A stretch of DNA of 43,754 bases from positions 1 through 43,754 of the forward strand of contig JAIORE010000073.1 in assembly GCA_021108315.1 (NCBI GenBank), read 5' to 3'. Under the pieces are notes generated by a model. The model saw only the letters and a program-made list of their open reading frames with translations, had not been told where the DNA came from and searched no databases. Below are positions 1 through 9,143 of this stretch, one piece after another. Position 1 is the stretch's first letter, and the number at the start of each line of letters is the position of its first letter. A program made the translations under genes and the position numbers. This DNA is from Candidatus Cloacimonadota bacterium. GTDB taxonomy: Bacteria > Cloacimonadota > Cloacimonadia > Cloacimonadales > TCS61.

Positions 1-220
1 TATAAAAAATAGGCAAAAATCTCTTACGGGAGAGATGGGTTTAAAATGGCATTTTTATAAAGTGTTACCTACTTTTAAGGGTTTATGAAAGATGCCATTA
101 ATTCACTCATTTTTAGTTATATTTTTGGCAATAATTTGTGCACCAATATTCTCTTTTTTGATAAGTACAGATTCTTTTACTTGACACCCTTACTAAATAA
201 TAAAATTTGCATACATATAT
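1..220. other. Leading intergenic stretch, no gene seen
   Basis: No credible coding frame is visible. Two inverted repeats can be seen: a 6-bp hairpin (ATCTCT at 19-24 with AGAGAT at 31-36) and AATGGCAT at 45-52 with ATGCCATT at 92-99. Neither has a T-run that would make it a clear terminator. The last 40 bases hold the promoter of the tRNA that follows. The window edge may cut off an upstream gene. Confidence 0.5.
181..209 (+). promoter_or_regulatory. Promoter of tRNA-fMet, TTGACA-N19-TTTG
   Basis: TTGACA at 181-186 is followed after 19 bases by TTTG at 206-209, which ends 11 bases before the mature tRNA 5' end. The layout resembles the Bacteroidetes sigma-ABfr promoter (TTG, then TAnnTTTG) more than a TATAAT box. 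The same arrangement precedes the tRNA operon at 9029 and the gene at 13317. This assignment is from pattern only. Confidence 0.55.
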
Positions 221-297
<77 letters not shown>

Positions 298-312
298 TTT
301 TATTGAGGAATT

Positions 313-1476
313 ATGAAATATCTTTTGTTTATTACCTTAATCTTTTTACTGTTTAGTTGCAAACCTACCAGCCCAAGTGGAGACAATGATCAAACAGGAA
401 GCGATAGAGCAACATTAGTTATTACTAATATGCTATCTGAATCTGCTCATTTAACAATAATAGATAGTGGTGCTGTTGCCTTAGATTTTGACTTAGGACT
501 TAGTGCCGGATATACACTCACTTGGTTTGAAAATGAAAATGTTTTTGATGTTCTGGATGGTGTGATTTCAATATTTTATAATACTAATACCCACTCTTAT
601 GACACAAAAATACACCTCGAACTTGGAAAAGTGATATATTATGATCTAAATGATGACAATGCAACCTTAACAATCTTCAACAATACATTATTACCGATTG
701 ATTTCACAATGGATGATGGAAGTTTTTCCGAAATTAATTTTACAGTTCAATTAAATGAAACAAAATCATACAGTTGGGATATTAATGATCCACTTTTTAC
801 TGATAATGAAGGAATACTTGTTTTAGACTATCAAAACGAAGATGATGAAAATATTAATTCTATTTTTGTTTTGCACATTGGAGATAATGAATTCTATCAG
901 ATTGATGAACTGGATTATATTCTTAAAATTTCGAATGCCACAAATTCAGATGCTTGGTACGAACTAAATAATTATCCGGTTAAACACTTATCTACTAACG
1001 ATTTTGAATTGTATTTTGAGAATCATTTTACAGAATCTTATGAAGCAGTAATAGAATATTCCGGTTATCATGTTTTTTCTGATTATCAAAATATATATAT
1101 TACAGAGTTTACCCAAACTAATTTTGATATTCAAGCAGATGGTGGTGCAATTGAGCTATCAAATTCCTCTGATCTTACTCTCACTGCAGCCTACATTTCA
1201 CCAAGTGCAGATAGTTTGTGGGGTTATAATGATCTTGGAGATTTTCTGGAGCCGTTTGAATCTGCGATTTGGACAGTTGAAGATGGTTATTGGGATGTTT
1301 TAATTAGGGATTATGATAGTAATGAATATTATATTTTTAATTCGGCAGTGTGGTTGGATGCAACTTTGAATTTAAACTTTCCTACTGATTTTATTGAAAC
1401 AAAATCTGATAAATCACAAAAGAATAAAGTAATAAATGATTTAGACCATAGAGCTATGAGAATTGAATTGAATTGA
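313..1476 (+). CDS. Putative lipoprotein, unknown function
   Basis: A 387-aa protein whose first 16 residues form a short hydrophobic signal ending in LFSC, a lipobox, so the mature protein is probably lipid-anchored in the envelope from Cys16. The rest is acidic, rich in Asn, Asp and aromatic residues, and looks beta-rich. Segments such as LTIFNNTLLPIDF and LKISNATNSDAWYEL suggest repeated beta-sandwich units of about 80-90 residues. I recognise no catalytic motif or named family. A GAGG ribosome-binding site lies 7 bases before the ATG. The gene follows the initiator tRNA directly and ends before a bidirectional terminator. The lipoprotein call is firm; the function is unknown. Confidence 0.75.
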   Translation: MKYLLFITLIFLLFSCKPTSPSGDNDQTGSDRATLVITNMLSESAHLTIIDSGAVALDFDLGLSAGYTLTWFENENVFDVLDGVISIFYNTNTHSYDTKIHLELGKVIYYDLNDDNATLTIFNNTLLPIDFTMDDGSFSEINFTVQLNETKSYSWDINDPLFTDNEGILVLDYQNEDDENINSIFVLHIGDNEFYQIDELDYILKISNATNSDAWYELNNYPVKHLSTNDFELYFENHFTESYEAVIEYSGYHVFSDYQNIYITEFTQTNFDIQADGGAIELSNSSDLTLTAAYISPSADSLWGYNDLGDFLEPFESAIWTVEDGYWDVLIRDYDSNEYYIFNSAVWLDATLNLNFPTDFIETKSDKSQKNKVINDLDHRAMRIELN

Positions 1477-1539
1477 AAAAGAAATTTTGAAATTATAGTT
1501 TATTATTATAGAAATTTTTGAAAATTATACAAATATAAT

Positions 1540-1570
1540 AAAAGCGGTTATGTAAAACAAAACCGCTTTT
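1540..1570. terminator. Bidirectional Rho-independent terminator
   Basis: A perfect 10-bp stem, AAAAGCGGTT (1540-1549) with AACCGCTTTT (1561-1570), around an 11-base loop. A/T runs lie on both sides. It sits between two convergent genes ending at 1476 (+) and 1586 (-) and can serve both. Confidence 0.85.
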
Positions 1571-1585
1571 ATTAAAATATCTACT

Positions 1586-3361
1586 TTATTCTTGAACCGC
1601 TCTAACTTTATAGAAATATTTCCCTGCTTGAGCAGCAAGTACATCAAGATAGAAATTAGTGGCAAATAGTGCTGAATTTAATGGAATTTCAGAAATATTA
1701 TCAGGAGTTGTTCCCCTATAAATATTATATCCAGTTGCACCTATTATTTCATCCCACATAATGAGAATATTATCCTGATTAATTTCAACACTTAAATTTG
1801 TTGGAACAGGCATTATATTTTCCCAAAAATATATTGGTAAAACTTGAGTAGAATTATCATCATCAATCGTAAATTGACGATTTGGTATTCCATCTTCCCA
1901 ATCTGTTCCATTTTTGATGAATTTAAATTCATGATAAAAATCACTTCCTGCCGGAAACACTATATTGACGAAATAAACATTATCACTTGTAAGGTCTATC
2001 ATTTCTGTAGAACCCCAATCTGTAAAATCTCCGGCTATATGTGTAGAAGTGACGGGAATCTGTGTATACATATTAACTTGAAAACTTACTGTTACTTCTT
2101 GAGATGTACCTCCGACAAAATCATTAAAAAAAACAACAGGAATTTCATAATCTTCTTCAGGTGTAGTTACAGAGCGATTTTCTATGCTTTCCCAATCACC
2201 CCCATTAATAAATTTATATTCATAATATGTTGATTCTAATTGTAAGGTAACAGAATAAATGTTTTCTCGTGCCGGAGCATTCATAGGAGTTGCTGTAGGA
2301 TTCCAACCATTGAAACTACCTGCAAGAAAAACACCATCACCAGAAACTGTTTGATATTGCATATTAACTTGAAAAGTAACATCATAATAATCTGAAGCTA
2401 AAAAAGATGCATTATTATTCGCAGGATCAACACCATTGTTGTTAAGGTCTTTCACATCAGAAGTAACATCTACTGTATAATTTGTCCCACCAGTAAAACC
2501 ATCTGTTAATACTCGATAAACGGAAGCAGACTGTTGAGTTACACTTATTATTGATACTCTTGTAGCCGATACAGTATAATATAATGGATTACTAGCGGAA
2601 ATGTTATCCATAGGTTCATTATAAGTAATATCAAACTCATTTTGATTAATTTGATCTGCTGAAACAACTTGCGGATCAATATTATCAGCTATTGCAGTTT
2701 GAACTACATAAGAAAATTGAGTTGTGCATGTTTTGCCTGCTCCATCTCCCCAATCTTCAGGGAATGTATCATCTAATGGAATACAGGAAGTAGCATTGTT
2801 TTTTTCGTGAGAAGGTCTTTGCCAAACAGAAATGTTTATTTCATTACCTTGGGCAATATTATCTAACCATGTTCTCGAGACAGCAAATTCTGAAAAACTA
2901 TTTCCACCACCGGCTATATTTGTAAGTTCCACTTGATCCCAACCAGATCCATTCCAAGTCTGGAAGCCTGTCCAACCCATAGATTGATCATCGGTTGACC
3001 ATTGAGAGATTATATCATAGTCTGGTAAATATGTTTGTCCATATGTTATTTGACTTCCCCAAGCATCATTAGTACCTCCAGAAGAAGTATTCCTAATGTC
3101 AATTGCAATATGAAAATGTATTGGTTTTCCATCTCCCCACGGATCATTGTCAGTTTCTAATCCAAAATAGATATTATTCGAATCATCAGTAACATAACAA
3201 CCATCTTCGAGATTAAATTCTATAGGTTGTTTGGTTGAAAAAGTTGCTTCGTCTGGAGTACTTCCCCAACCACCATCTTTTACTCCATCAATTGTTGGAG
3301 TAAAAGCATAAACACTGAAAGTAAATACTAAACTTAATGTGATTAAAAATAATTTTTTCAT
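1586..3361 (-). CDS. Secreted protein with two starch-binding-like domains
   Basis: A 591-aa protein with an N-terminal signal peptide (about residues 1-19, ending VYA). Visible modules in order: a CBM9/DOMON-like beta domain (about 20-215); a Big_5-type Ig-like domain (about 225-325, with ITYNEPMD and VTSDVKDLNNNG); two CBM20/CBM48-like modules (about 330-415, with FLAGSFNGWNP and YYEYKFINGGDWE, and about 420-510, with HIAGDFTDWGS); and a C-terminal fibronectin III-like domain (about 515-591, with ATGYNIYRG). No hydrolase motif is seen, so a binding or surface role on alpha-glucans is the likeliest reading. AAGGAGA lies 5 bases before the ATG. A TTTGACACTTTG element lies upstream on this strand near 3451-3462. 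It matches the domain theme of the genes at 22255-32205. Confidence 0.8.
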   Translation of the reverse strand: MKKLFLITLSLVFTFSVYAFTPTIDGVKDGGWGSTPDEATFSTKQPIEFNLEDGCYVTDDSNNIYFGLETDNDPWGDGKPIHFHIAIDIRNTSSGGTNDAWGSQITYGQTYLPDYDIISQWSTDDQSMGWTGFQTWNGSGWDQVELTNIAGGGNSFSEFAVSRTWLDNIAQGNEINISVWQRPSHEKNNATSCIPLDDTFPEDWGDGAGKTCTTQFSYVVQTAIADNIDPQVVSADQINQNEFDITYNEPMDNISASNPLYYTVSATRVSIISVTQQSASVYRVLTDGFTGGTNYTVDVTSDVKDLNNNGVDPANNNASFLASDYYDVTFQVNMQYQTVSGDGVFLAGSFNGWNPTATPMNAPARENIYSVTLQLESTYYEYKFINGGDWESIENRSVTTPEEDYEIPVVFFNDFVGGTSQEVTVSFQVNMYTQIPVTSTHIAGDFTDWGSTEMIDLTSDNVYFVNIVFPAGSDFYHEFKFIKNGTDWEDGIPNRQFTIDDDNSTQVLPIYFWENIMPVPTNLSVEINQDNILIMWDEIIGATGYNIYRGTTPDNISEIPLNSALFATNFYLDVLAAQAGKYFYKVRAVQE

Positions 3362-3521
3362 AATTTCTCCTTAATTTTTTTTTTATAAATACAATTATTC
3401 TAATATATTAAATGATTTAAATTAATAAACAAGAAGAAAAAAAATATCGCAAAGTGTCAAATCTTTTTCCTAATTTGTACAAAATTGCGATAATAAACAA
3501 TTTTCCCTTTATCTATCCAAA

Positions 3522-4553
3522 TCACAATATTAACATTGAATCACCATAACTAAAAAAGCGATATTTTTCTTCAACTGCTATTTTATAGGCTCTCATAGCG
3601 TTCTCATATCCAGCAAAAGCTGAGATGAGCATTAACAATGTTGATTCCGGCATATGAAAATTTGTGATTAGACCATCAATAATCTGCAATTCCTTGCCGG
3701 GATAAATAAATATATCTGTCCAATGTGAACCTGCTTTTATAATATTATTCTCCGCAAAACTCTCCAAAGTGCGTGTTGTAGTTGTTCCAACAGCAATAAT
3801 TCTTCTCTTTTCAAATTTTGCTTTATTGATAAAATCTGCAGTTTTTTGAGAGATCTGACAATGTTCACTATGCATTTTATGATCAATAATTTTTTCAGAT
3901 TTCACAGGACGAAAAGTCCCTAAACCCACATGTAAAATAACTTCCAAAAAAGTAATTCCCCGTTTTTGGAGTTTTGTAATCAAATCATTTGTGAAGTGTA
4001 AACCAGCGGTGGGAGCTGCGACAGAACCGCGTTCTTTGGCATAAACCGTCTGATAAGTTGTTTTATCTTTTTCTTCAGAATCCCTTTTAATATATGGAGG
4101 AAGTGGCATATTTCCAATTATTTCTAAAATTTCCCAAAAATCACCTTCAAAATAAAATTCTACAATTCTGGATCCACCTTGACTGAAATCAATTATTTTT
4201 ACTGAAAGTTGCTCGTTGAAGATTATTTCAGCCCCTATTTGCAATTTACTTCCGGGTTTTACCAAGCATTCCCATCTATTTGGCGTAAGTTGGTTAAGTA
4301 AAAATACTTCGACCTTAGCACCTGTGGTTTTATGACCAAATAATCGGGCTAGAATTACTTTAGTATTATTCAAAACCAAGACATCATCATCCCGAAGTAA
4401 CGAACCGATATTATGGAAATTTTGATGTGTAATTTCACCGGTTGATTTGTTCAAACTTAAAAGTCTGGAATTGGTACGGATATCTTCGGGAAATTGGGCG
4501 ATCAATTCTTTCGGAAGATTGTAATAATAGCTACTTTTATTTGTTAGATCCAT
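3522..4553 (-). CDS. queA: tRNA preQ1 34 S-adenosylmethionine ribosyltransferase-isomerase
   Basis: A 343-aa protein of normal QueA length. The enzyme transfers and isomerises the ribosyl part of S-adenosylmethionine onto preQ1 in tRNA, making epoxyqueuosine in the cytoplasm. Family signatures visible are VLNNTKVILARL near residue 65, the PTAGLHFT motif near residue 180, and GTTTTRTLES near residue 255. It is the last gene of a minus-strand run coaBC - SDR - DUF3108 - queA. Its ATG lies inside the end of the previous gene (17-base overlap), so translation is probably coupled. Identity is firm. Confidence 0.96.
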   Translation of the reverse strand: MDLTNKSSYYYNLPKELIAQFPEDIRTNSRLLSLNKSTGEITHQNFHNIGSLLRDDDVLVLNNTKVILARLFGHKTTGAKVEVFLLNQLTPNRWECLVKPGSKLQIGAEIIFNEQLSVKIIDFSQGGSRIVEFYFEGDFWEILEIIGNMPLPPYIKRDSEEKDKTTYQTVYAKERGSVAAPTAGLHFTNDLITKLQKRGITFLEVILHVGLGTFRPVKSEKIIDHKMHSEHCQISQKTADFINKAKFEKRRIIAVGTTTTRTLESFAENNIIKAGSHWTDIFIYPGKELQIIDGLITNFHMPESTLLMLISAFAGYENAMRAYKIAVEEKYRFFSYGDSMLIL

Positions 4554-5304
4554 ATTCTATTTTCTTTAAATTCGCTTTGAAACTTCCAAAAATTATTTTA
4601 CTACTCATTTTTACGGGGATTTTTTTTTCATCAGTAGTTAGCCAGATCAATATTTTTCCGGTTTGCTTAAAAAGAGCTTCACCTTCGAGAACAGGTTCAA
4701 CCACAAAGCATTCAACCTTCCCAAAGATTGATTTGATTTTTTCTTTACGGTGAACTATGACTTTTGCCGGATAATTTCTACCATCTGTAGTCACATTGAT
4801 TCTATAATCTCCACCAATTTTAATATCTTGTTTTCTAAACCAGTAAAATGCACTGAGAATATCTTGAGTATTTATGGGAATTTCACTTTTTTTCTGCTTA
4901 ATTTTTTTAGTCTTATTGCTGAATTTTACATACATTGTCAGATTTTGATCGGGATAATAATAATGAATCCTGTGTTGTCGGTAACTTCCTTCTCTTAATT
5001 TTTTAGTGAATCTCAGAGCGATCAATTCCTCTTTATCCCAGATTGATTCGATATAATCTCGTACTTTATAGATTTTATCAAAAAAGGAATTTGTTTTTGC
5101 TAAAGATTTTATTCTATAAATAGGAATTGAATCTTTGAAAACACTTTCTTCAATTTCCAAAGTAGCTTCTCCTGCTGATATAACTCCGTATTTAATAGTA
5201 AAAATCAATTTTTCGTTCATTTCAATAGAGTAAAGAAATATATTGATAAAAAGGAGTATTATTAAACCAAAGATTCGCGATTTACTCAATTCATTTATTT
5301 TCAT
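4537..5304 (-). CDS. DUF3108 family exported protein
   Basis: A 255-aa protein with an N-terminal hydrophobic segment (about residues 10-26) that reads as a signal peptide or anchor. The mature part resembles DUF3108. LIFTIKYGVISAGEATLEIEE and the later VECFVVEPVLEGEALFKQTGKI are the typical opening strand and the ligand-barrel-like half. Members are thought to be periplasmic or outer-membrane-associated, with no settled function. The start codon overlaps the upstream SDR stop (ATGA), and the end overlaps queA by 17 bases. It is therefore translated within one operon but shows no obvious link to queuosine or CoA. Confidence 0.7.
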   Translation of the reverse strand: MKINELSKSRIFGLIILLFINIFLYSIEMNEKLIFTIKYGVISAGEATLEIEESVFKDSIPIYRIKSLAKTNSFFDKIYKVRDYIESIWDKEELIALRFTKKLREGSYRQHRIHYYYPDQNLTMYVKFSNKTKKIKQKKSEIPINTQDILSAFYWFRKQDIKIGGDYRINVTTDGRNYPAKVIVHRKEKIKSIFGKVECFVVEPVLEGEALFKQTGKILIWLTTDEKKIPVKMSSKIIFGSFKANLKKIEYGSNK

Positions 5305-6047
5305 AACTTTCCACCAGTCACAAATATCTCCTCACCGGTAAGATAGGTGTTTTTTTCAGATAAAAGAAATTCACAAAGAGAAAACAAGTCATCCGGTTCT
5401 GCAATTCTCTTTAGAGGGATTTGTTTACGCTCATTTTCAAAATATTTTTCCCTGAAATTATTATATTCCTTTGAGAACTCATCATTTCTCATTTTTATTG
5501 GACCAGGAGAAATTGTATTAATAAGAATATTTTCATCAGAAATTTCTTGAGCCAGGCTTCGTGTAAGATTTGCTATTGCGGCTTTGGAAGCTGAATAAGC
5601 AGTCCCGTTCTTTAAACCGATCCGAGAAACATTTGATCCAAATAGGATTATTCTACCAAATTTATGCTTTTTGAAATATGGTATTATGATTTTGAGCAAA
5701 TGATATGTGCCAATTAGATTTACCTGAATTATTTTTTGCCAAAACTCAGGGTCTGTATCAATCAAGCTTTTTGAATCAGAACTACGGATTGCAGCAGTGT
5801 GAATTAGAGTATCCGGCTTCCAATTAGTTTCAATTAATAAGTCGCTGATTTTTTGATTTAAATCTTGAAAATCTGTAATATCTACTTTGATAAATTTTAC
5901 AGTATTTACTTCTTTAATAATTTTTTTGACTTTATCTGATTTTTTAAAATCTATTAGAATAAGGTTATTTTGGGAAATATATTTGCTTATGAAATACAAT
6001 CCCATATTTCCACTTGCTCCGGTGATAACTATTGTTCTATTTTTCAT
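5301..6047 (-). CDS. Short-chain dehydrogenase/reductase (FabG-like)
   Basis: A 248-aa classical SDR. The Rossmann glycine motif TGASGNMG is at residues 9-16. The catalytic set is Ser (138 or 141), Tyr151 and Lys155 in YSASKAA, followed by ISPGPI and a C-terminal FVTGGKL. It uses NAD(P)H to reduce a carbonyl or oxidise an alcohol; the substrate cannot be read from sequence. Closest in style are FabG 3-oxoacyl-ACP reductases and sugar or steroid SDRs. It overlaps coaBC by 11 bases and the DUF3108 gene by 4. A role tied to CoA or acyl metabolism is possible but unproven. Confidence 0.88.
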   Translation of the reverse strand: MKNRTIVITGASGNMGLYFISKYISQNNLILIDFKKSDKVKKIIKEVNTVKFIKVDITDFQDLNQKISDLLIETNWKPDTLIHTAAIRSSDSKSLIDTDPEFWQKIIQVNLIGTYHLLKIIIPYFKKHKFGRIILFGSNVSRIGLKNGTAYSASKAAIANLTRSLAQEISDENILINTISPGPIKMRNDEFSKEYNNFREKYFENERKQIPLKRIAEPDDLFSLCEFLLSEKNTYLTGEEIFVTGGKL

Positions 6048-7203
6048 CTAAAAGAATATCCAAAATTTTATGAGCACAATAGAATTTATCGCCTCTATAT
6101 TTTTGATTTACTGTTTTGCTCAAAATCGTTATCTCAGTTTCATCTTTTCCAGAAACTTCAAGATTGTTTGCTATTATAAAATCAAGATTTTTCTTATTCA
6201 ATTTGATTTTGGCATTTTCAATTATGTTTTCTGATTCCGCTGCAAATCCGATTAAAATTTGTTTTGCTTTTTTTCTCTTTCCCATTTCCAATAAAATATC
6301 GTTTGTTCGGATCAATTTCAAATTAAGATTTTCAGATTTTTTCAGTTTATTGCGAAGTACTTTTTCGGGAGTATAATCACTCACAGCTGCACACATAATA
6401 ATCACATTAAAATTTTCAAAATTTTCAAAGCAATCATTGTACATCTCTTCTGCGGAAGTAGATAATTTAGATGTCAGATAATCAGGTATTTTTTCAGATG
6501 TAACACCGTGTAGCAATGTAACGTCTGCTCCCCGAATTGCCGCATTTCTGGCAATATTAATTCCCATTTTTCCGGAAGAAAAGTTTGTTAGATAACGCAT
6601 TGGATCAATTTTTTGCCTTGTCGCACCTGCTGTAACAAGAATTTTTTTTCCTGATAATTCCGTTTTATAGTACAGAAAAGTAGAAATATTACAAATTATT
6701 TCAGTTACATCTGGGAAACGTCCTTTTCCTTCATATCCACAAGCTAAAACACCAAATTCTGGCTCCATAAAGTAATAATTCAGACCCTTTAATTTTTGGA
6801 TATTATTTTGCAAAATTGGATTTTCATACATATGAATATTCATCGCAGGAACTATTAAAACCGGTTTTGTGACAGCCATCAAGGTTGTAGTGAGAAGATC
6901 ATCCGCTATGCCATTCGCAATTTTTCCAATAATATTTGCTGTAGCTGGTGCTATTACTATGATGTCTGCCCAATCAGCTAATTCAATATGCTTTATCACA
7001 TTGTCTTCATCAAAAAGAGATACTTCTACGTCATTATGAACGATAGATTTTATACTCAGAGGAGTTATAAATTTTAGAGCATTTTTAGTAAGAATCACCT
7101 TCACAATTGCCTTTTGTTTAATCAATTTACTTGCTAGATCAATTGATTTGTAAGCCGCGATCCCACCGGAAATTGCCAGTAGTATTTTCTTTTTTTTTAA
7201 CAT
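6037..7203 (-). CDS. coaBC: Bifunctional phosphopantothenoylcysteine decarboxylase/synthetase
   Basis: A 388-aa protein that makes 4'-phosphopantetheine from phosphopantothenate and cysteine in coenzyme A synthesis. The N-terminal flavin-dependent CoaC domain (1-180) has the GGIAAYK start, active-site His72 (KHIELADWAD), PAMN at 119-122 and Cys155 in the substrate flap (ACGYEGKGR). The C-terminal CoaB domain (from about 184) begins KKILVTAGATRQKIDPMRYL and carries the KLKK motif. All key residues are present. It is the first gene of the minus-strand operon. The spacing and overlap with the SDR gene point to one transcript. Confidence 0.96.
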   Translation of the reverse strand: MLKKKKILLAISGGIAAYKSIDLASKLIKQKAIVKVILTKNALKFITPLSIKSIVHNDVEVSLFDEDNVIKHIELADWADIIVIAPATANIIGKIANGIADDLLTTTLMAVTKPVLIVPAMNIHMYENPILQNNIQKLKGLNYYFMEPEFGVLACGYEGKGRFPDVTEIICNISTFLYYKTELSGKKILVTAGATRQKIDPMRYLTNFSSGKMGINIARNAAIRGADVTLLHGVTSEKIPDYLTSKLSTSAEEMYNDCFENFENFNVIIMCAAVSDYTPEKVLRNKLKKSENLNLKLIRTNDILLEMGKRKKAKQILIGFAAESENIIENAKIKLNKKNLDFIIANNLEVSGKDETEITILSKTVNQKYRGDKFYCAHKILDILLDEK

Positions 7204-7534
7204 AATAAAACTCCTAATCTGGATAAGCCAGAATCAAAAAGAACTCACCGCAAAGACGCTAAGTCACAAAGTTTGAATTCTTGTTCCCAAGTTGGAACTT
7301 AGGAACGAAATAAATACAATATTTCTAATAATAAATTAACATTTCACAAAACTCGACTCAAGATTTGTAGAAATTTTATTAGCTATTCTTGATAAAAAAT
7401 AAAAAACTTTTTAAGAAAGTTTTTTGTAAAGCATTTTGTTTTATTTGACACTTTGTTGAGAAATATTTTTTTCATACAGAATAAAGAGAATCATCTTGAT
7501 AAAATATTATTTAAAATTTTTAAGGAGTTTTCAA
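7204..7534. other. Divergent intergenic region with repeat fragments
   Basis: The space between coaBC (-) and the next gene (+). It holds a small hairpin TCTGG-ATAAG-CCAGA near 7217, a CACCGCAAAGACGC-type phrase near 7246, and an imperfect palindrome TTCC-c-AAGTT-gg-AACTT-a-GGAA near 7277-7298. The last two resemble remnants of dispersed intergenic repeats. On the plus strand TTTGACACTTTG at 7444-7455 may be the -35-like part of the promoter for the 7535 gene. No gene is seen. Confidence 0.5.
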
Positions 7535-8629
7535 ATGAAAAAAATTATCACATTTTTATTCATTATTATTTTAGCTTCCATTAATCTTTTTAGTGATTCT
7601 TTGGAAGAATCATTAGAAGATTTATCTGTAAATGCAGCAAAAAGTTATGTAGAACCTCTCGTTTCTGCTTTCGGAGTAAACCTCAATACAGGTTGGTTCA
7701 GAAGAGCACCAATTTCTAAAAAATATGGGATTGATTTGGAATTTAGTTTTGGAGCAACAGGTACTTTTTTCCCAAAAGACAAAAAAGACTTTTATTTTTC
7801 CACAAGTTTTGGATTTAGCAAAAGTGAAGCTGAACTATTAACTGAATTTCTTGTTGGTACAGACGAAGAAAGTATCCGTCCCTATATTATTGATAAACTT
7901 ACCAGTTTAAATTGGGACGTTGCAATTGCAGGACCAACAATCATTGGTTCAGAAAATGACAGTATTCAGATAATTTTTCCTCAACAAGATATTGTATACG
8001 ACTATGTTGTTGGCGAGACTGTAATTATCGATACTTTATCACTTGAAGATGATCTCATATTAAATTTACCAGTTACCGGACTATTAGAGAATTTACCAAC
8101 GCTTCCAATGATCTCACCTCAATTAGGTATTGGAACTGTTTACGGTACAAAACTTGTTTTCCGTTTTCTTCCAACTTCTACTGTAAGCTCGGAAGTAGGT
8201 GATTTAAATTTTTTCGGTTGGGGCATTCAACACAATCCCAAAGTATGGTTTGATGCAAAATTTCCAGTAGATATCACCTTTGGTATGCATTTCCAAACCT
8301 TCAAAATAGGCACAATCATAGAAAGTAATGCTACCTCATTTAGTATAAACGTGAGTAGAACATTGGGATTTAAATTCCTAAATATCACACCTTATGTTGG
8401 TTTAATGACTGAAAAATCTACTATGGATTTTGCCTACGATCTTTTAATTGAAGATGGAGAAGGAAATCAAACAACTTCTGGAATTCGTTTTTCGATGGAA
8501 GGTGAGAATAAAAGCAGAACATTCATAGGTTTTGCTTTACGACTCGGTATAGTTGATGTGAATTTTGATCTGAATTTTGGAAAATACAGCGCAATTAATT
8601 TGGCTTGTGGTTTGGGAGTTGAGTTTTAG
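7535..8629 (+). CDS. Putative outer-membrane protein, DUF6588-like
   Basis: A 364-aa protein starting at the ATG that follows TAAGGAG by 8 bases. A longer reading from 7496 would put 13 residues in front of the signal peptide and lacks a ribosome-binding site. The signal peptide covers about 1-20 (LASINLFSDS). The segment after it (AAKSYVEPLVSAFGVNLNTGWF) resembles the opening of DUF6588 proteins. The rest alternates short strands with Gly and aromatics and ends in a strand, GLGVEF, as outer-membrane barrels do. The role is unknown. It is monocistronic, with a terminator at 8741-8771. Confidence 0.72.
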   Translation: MKKIITFLFIIILASINLFSDSLEESLEDLSVNAAKSYVEPLVSAFGVNLNTGWFRRAPISKKYGIDLEFSFGATGTFFPKDKKDFYFSTSFGFSKSEAELLTEFLVGTDEESIRPYIIDKLTSLNWDVAIAGPTIIGSENDSIQIIFPQQDIVYDYVVGETVIIDTLSLEDDLILNLPVTGLLENLPTLPMISPQLGIGTVYGTKLVFRFLPTSTVSSEVGDLNFFGWGIQHNPKVWFDAKFPVDITFGMHFQTFKIGTIIESNATSFSINVSRTLGFKFLNITPYVGLMTEKSTMDFAYDLLIEDGEGNQTTSGIRFSMEGENKSRTFIGFALRLGIVDVNFDLNFGKYSAINLACGLGVEF

Positions 8630-8740
8630 AATGATTTAATAGTATGCTTATAATAGAGATTGAAAAATAGATAAAAAAAGGTAAAAGATTGGAGAAAGAA
8701 AGAGGAGGGGAAATATATCTTTCACCAAAACTTTTACCGA

Positions 8741-8771
8741 AAAAAGACCAACCTAAAAGATTGGTCTTTTT
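8741..8771. terminator. Bidirectional terminator
   Basis: An 11-bp perfect stem, AAAAAGACCAA (8741-8751) with TTGGTCTTTTT (8761-8771), with a 9-base loop. It closes the plus-strand gene ending at 8629 and the minus-strand tRNA operon that ends at 8776. Confidence 0.88.
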
Positions 8772-8775
8772 AGTA

Positions 8776-8863
8776 TGGTACCAGAGGCCGGACTTGAACC
8801 GGCACAAGCATAAAGCTCGAGGGATTTTAAGTCCCTTGTGTCTACCAATTCCACCACTCCGGC
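8776..8863 (-). tRNA. tRNA-Leu (TAA)
   Basis: An 88-nt class II tRNA with anticodon TAA in GGGACTTAAAATCCC, a long variable arm, the Leu-type D-arm GGTGGAATTGGTAGACAC, T-arm GCCGG-TTCAAGT-CCGGC, and encoded CCA. It is the last of three tRNAs in a minus-strand operon. Confidence 0.95.
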
Positions 8864-8874
8864 AAACATTAATA

Positions 8875-8948
8875 TGGAGGCGACACCCGGATTCGAACCG
8901 GGGATGAGGATTTTGCAGACCCTTGCCTTACCACTTGGCGATGTCGCC
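8875..8948 (-). tRNA. tRNA-Cys (GCA)
   Basis: A 74-nt cloverleaf with anticodon GCA (loop CTGCAAA), acceptor GGCGACA paired with TGTCGCC, discriminator T and encoded CCA. It is the middle tRNA of the Gly-Cys-Leu operon. Confidence 0.96.
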
Positions 8949-8954
8949 ACAAAC

Positions 8955-9029
<75 letters not shown>

Positions 9030-9043
9030 TTATTATGCAAAAG

Positions 9044-9073
9044 CAAAATCTAAAATCAGCATTCTCCTGTCAA
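9044..9073 (-). promoter_or_regulatory. Promoter of the Gly-Cys-Leu tRNA operon
   Basis: On the minus strand, TTGACA (9073-9068) is followed after 20 bases by TTTG (9047-9044), preceded by TAGA. The mature tRNA-Gly begins 15 bases further on. It has the same TTGACA-N19/20-TTTG layout as the fMet promoter. Confidence 0.55.
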
Positions 9074-9143
9074 ATATTTTTTTCCATTTTTACAATATTC
9101 TTTGAGAATAGCTATTCAACTCTTTTGGTAGAGCAAAGTTATA

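Noticed and set aside
1844..2233. 129-codon plus-strand ORF opposite the secreted CBM protein
   Set aside because: Antisense to a strongly supported gene; no ribosome-binding site; the peptide has no domain.
7496..7534. Upstream in-frame start adding MIKYYLKFLRSFQ to the outer-membrane protein
   Set aside because: It would bury the signal peptide behind a charged leader, while the ATG at 7535 has TAAGGAG at proper distance.
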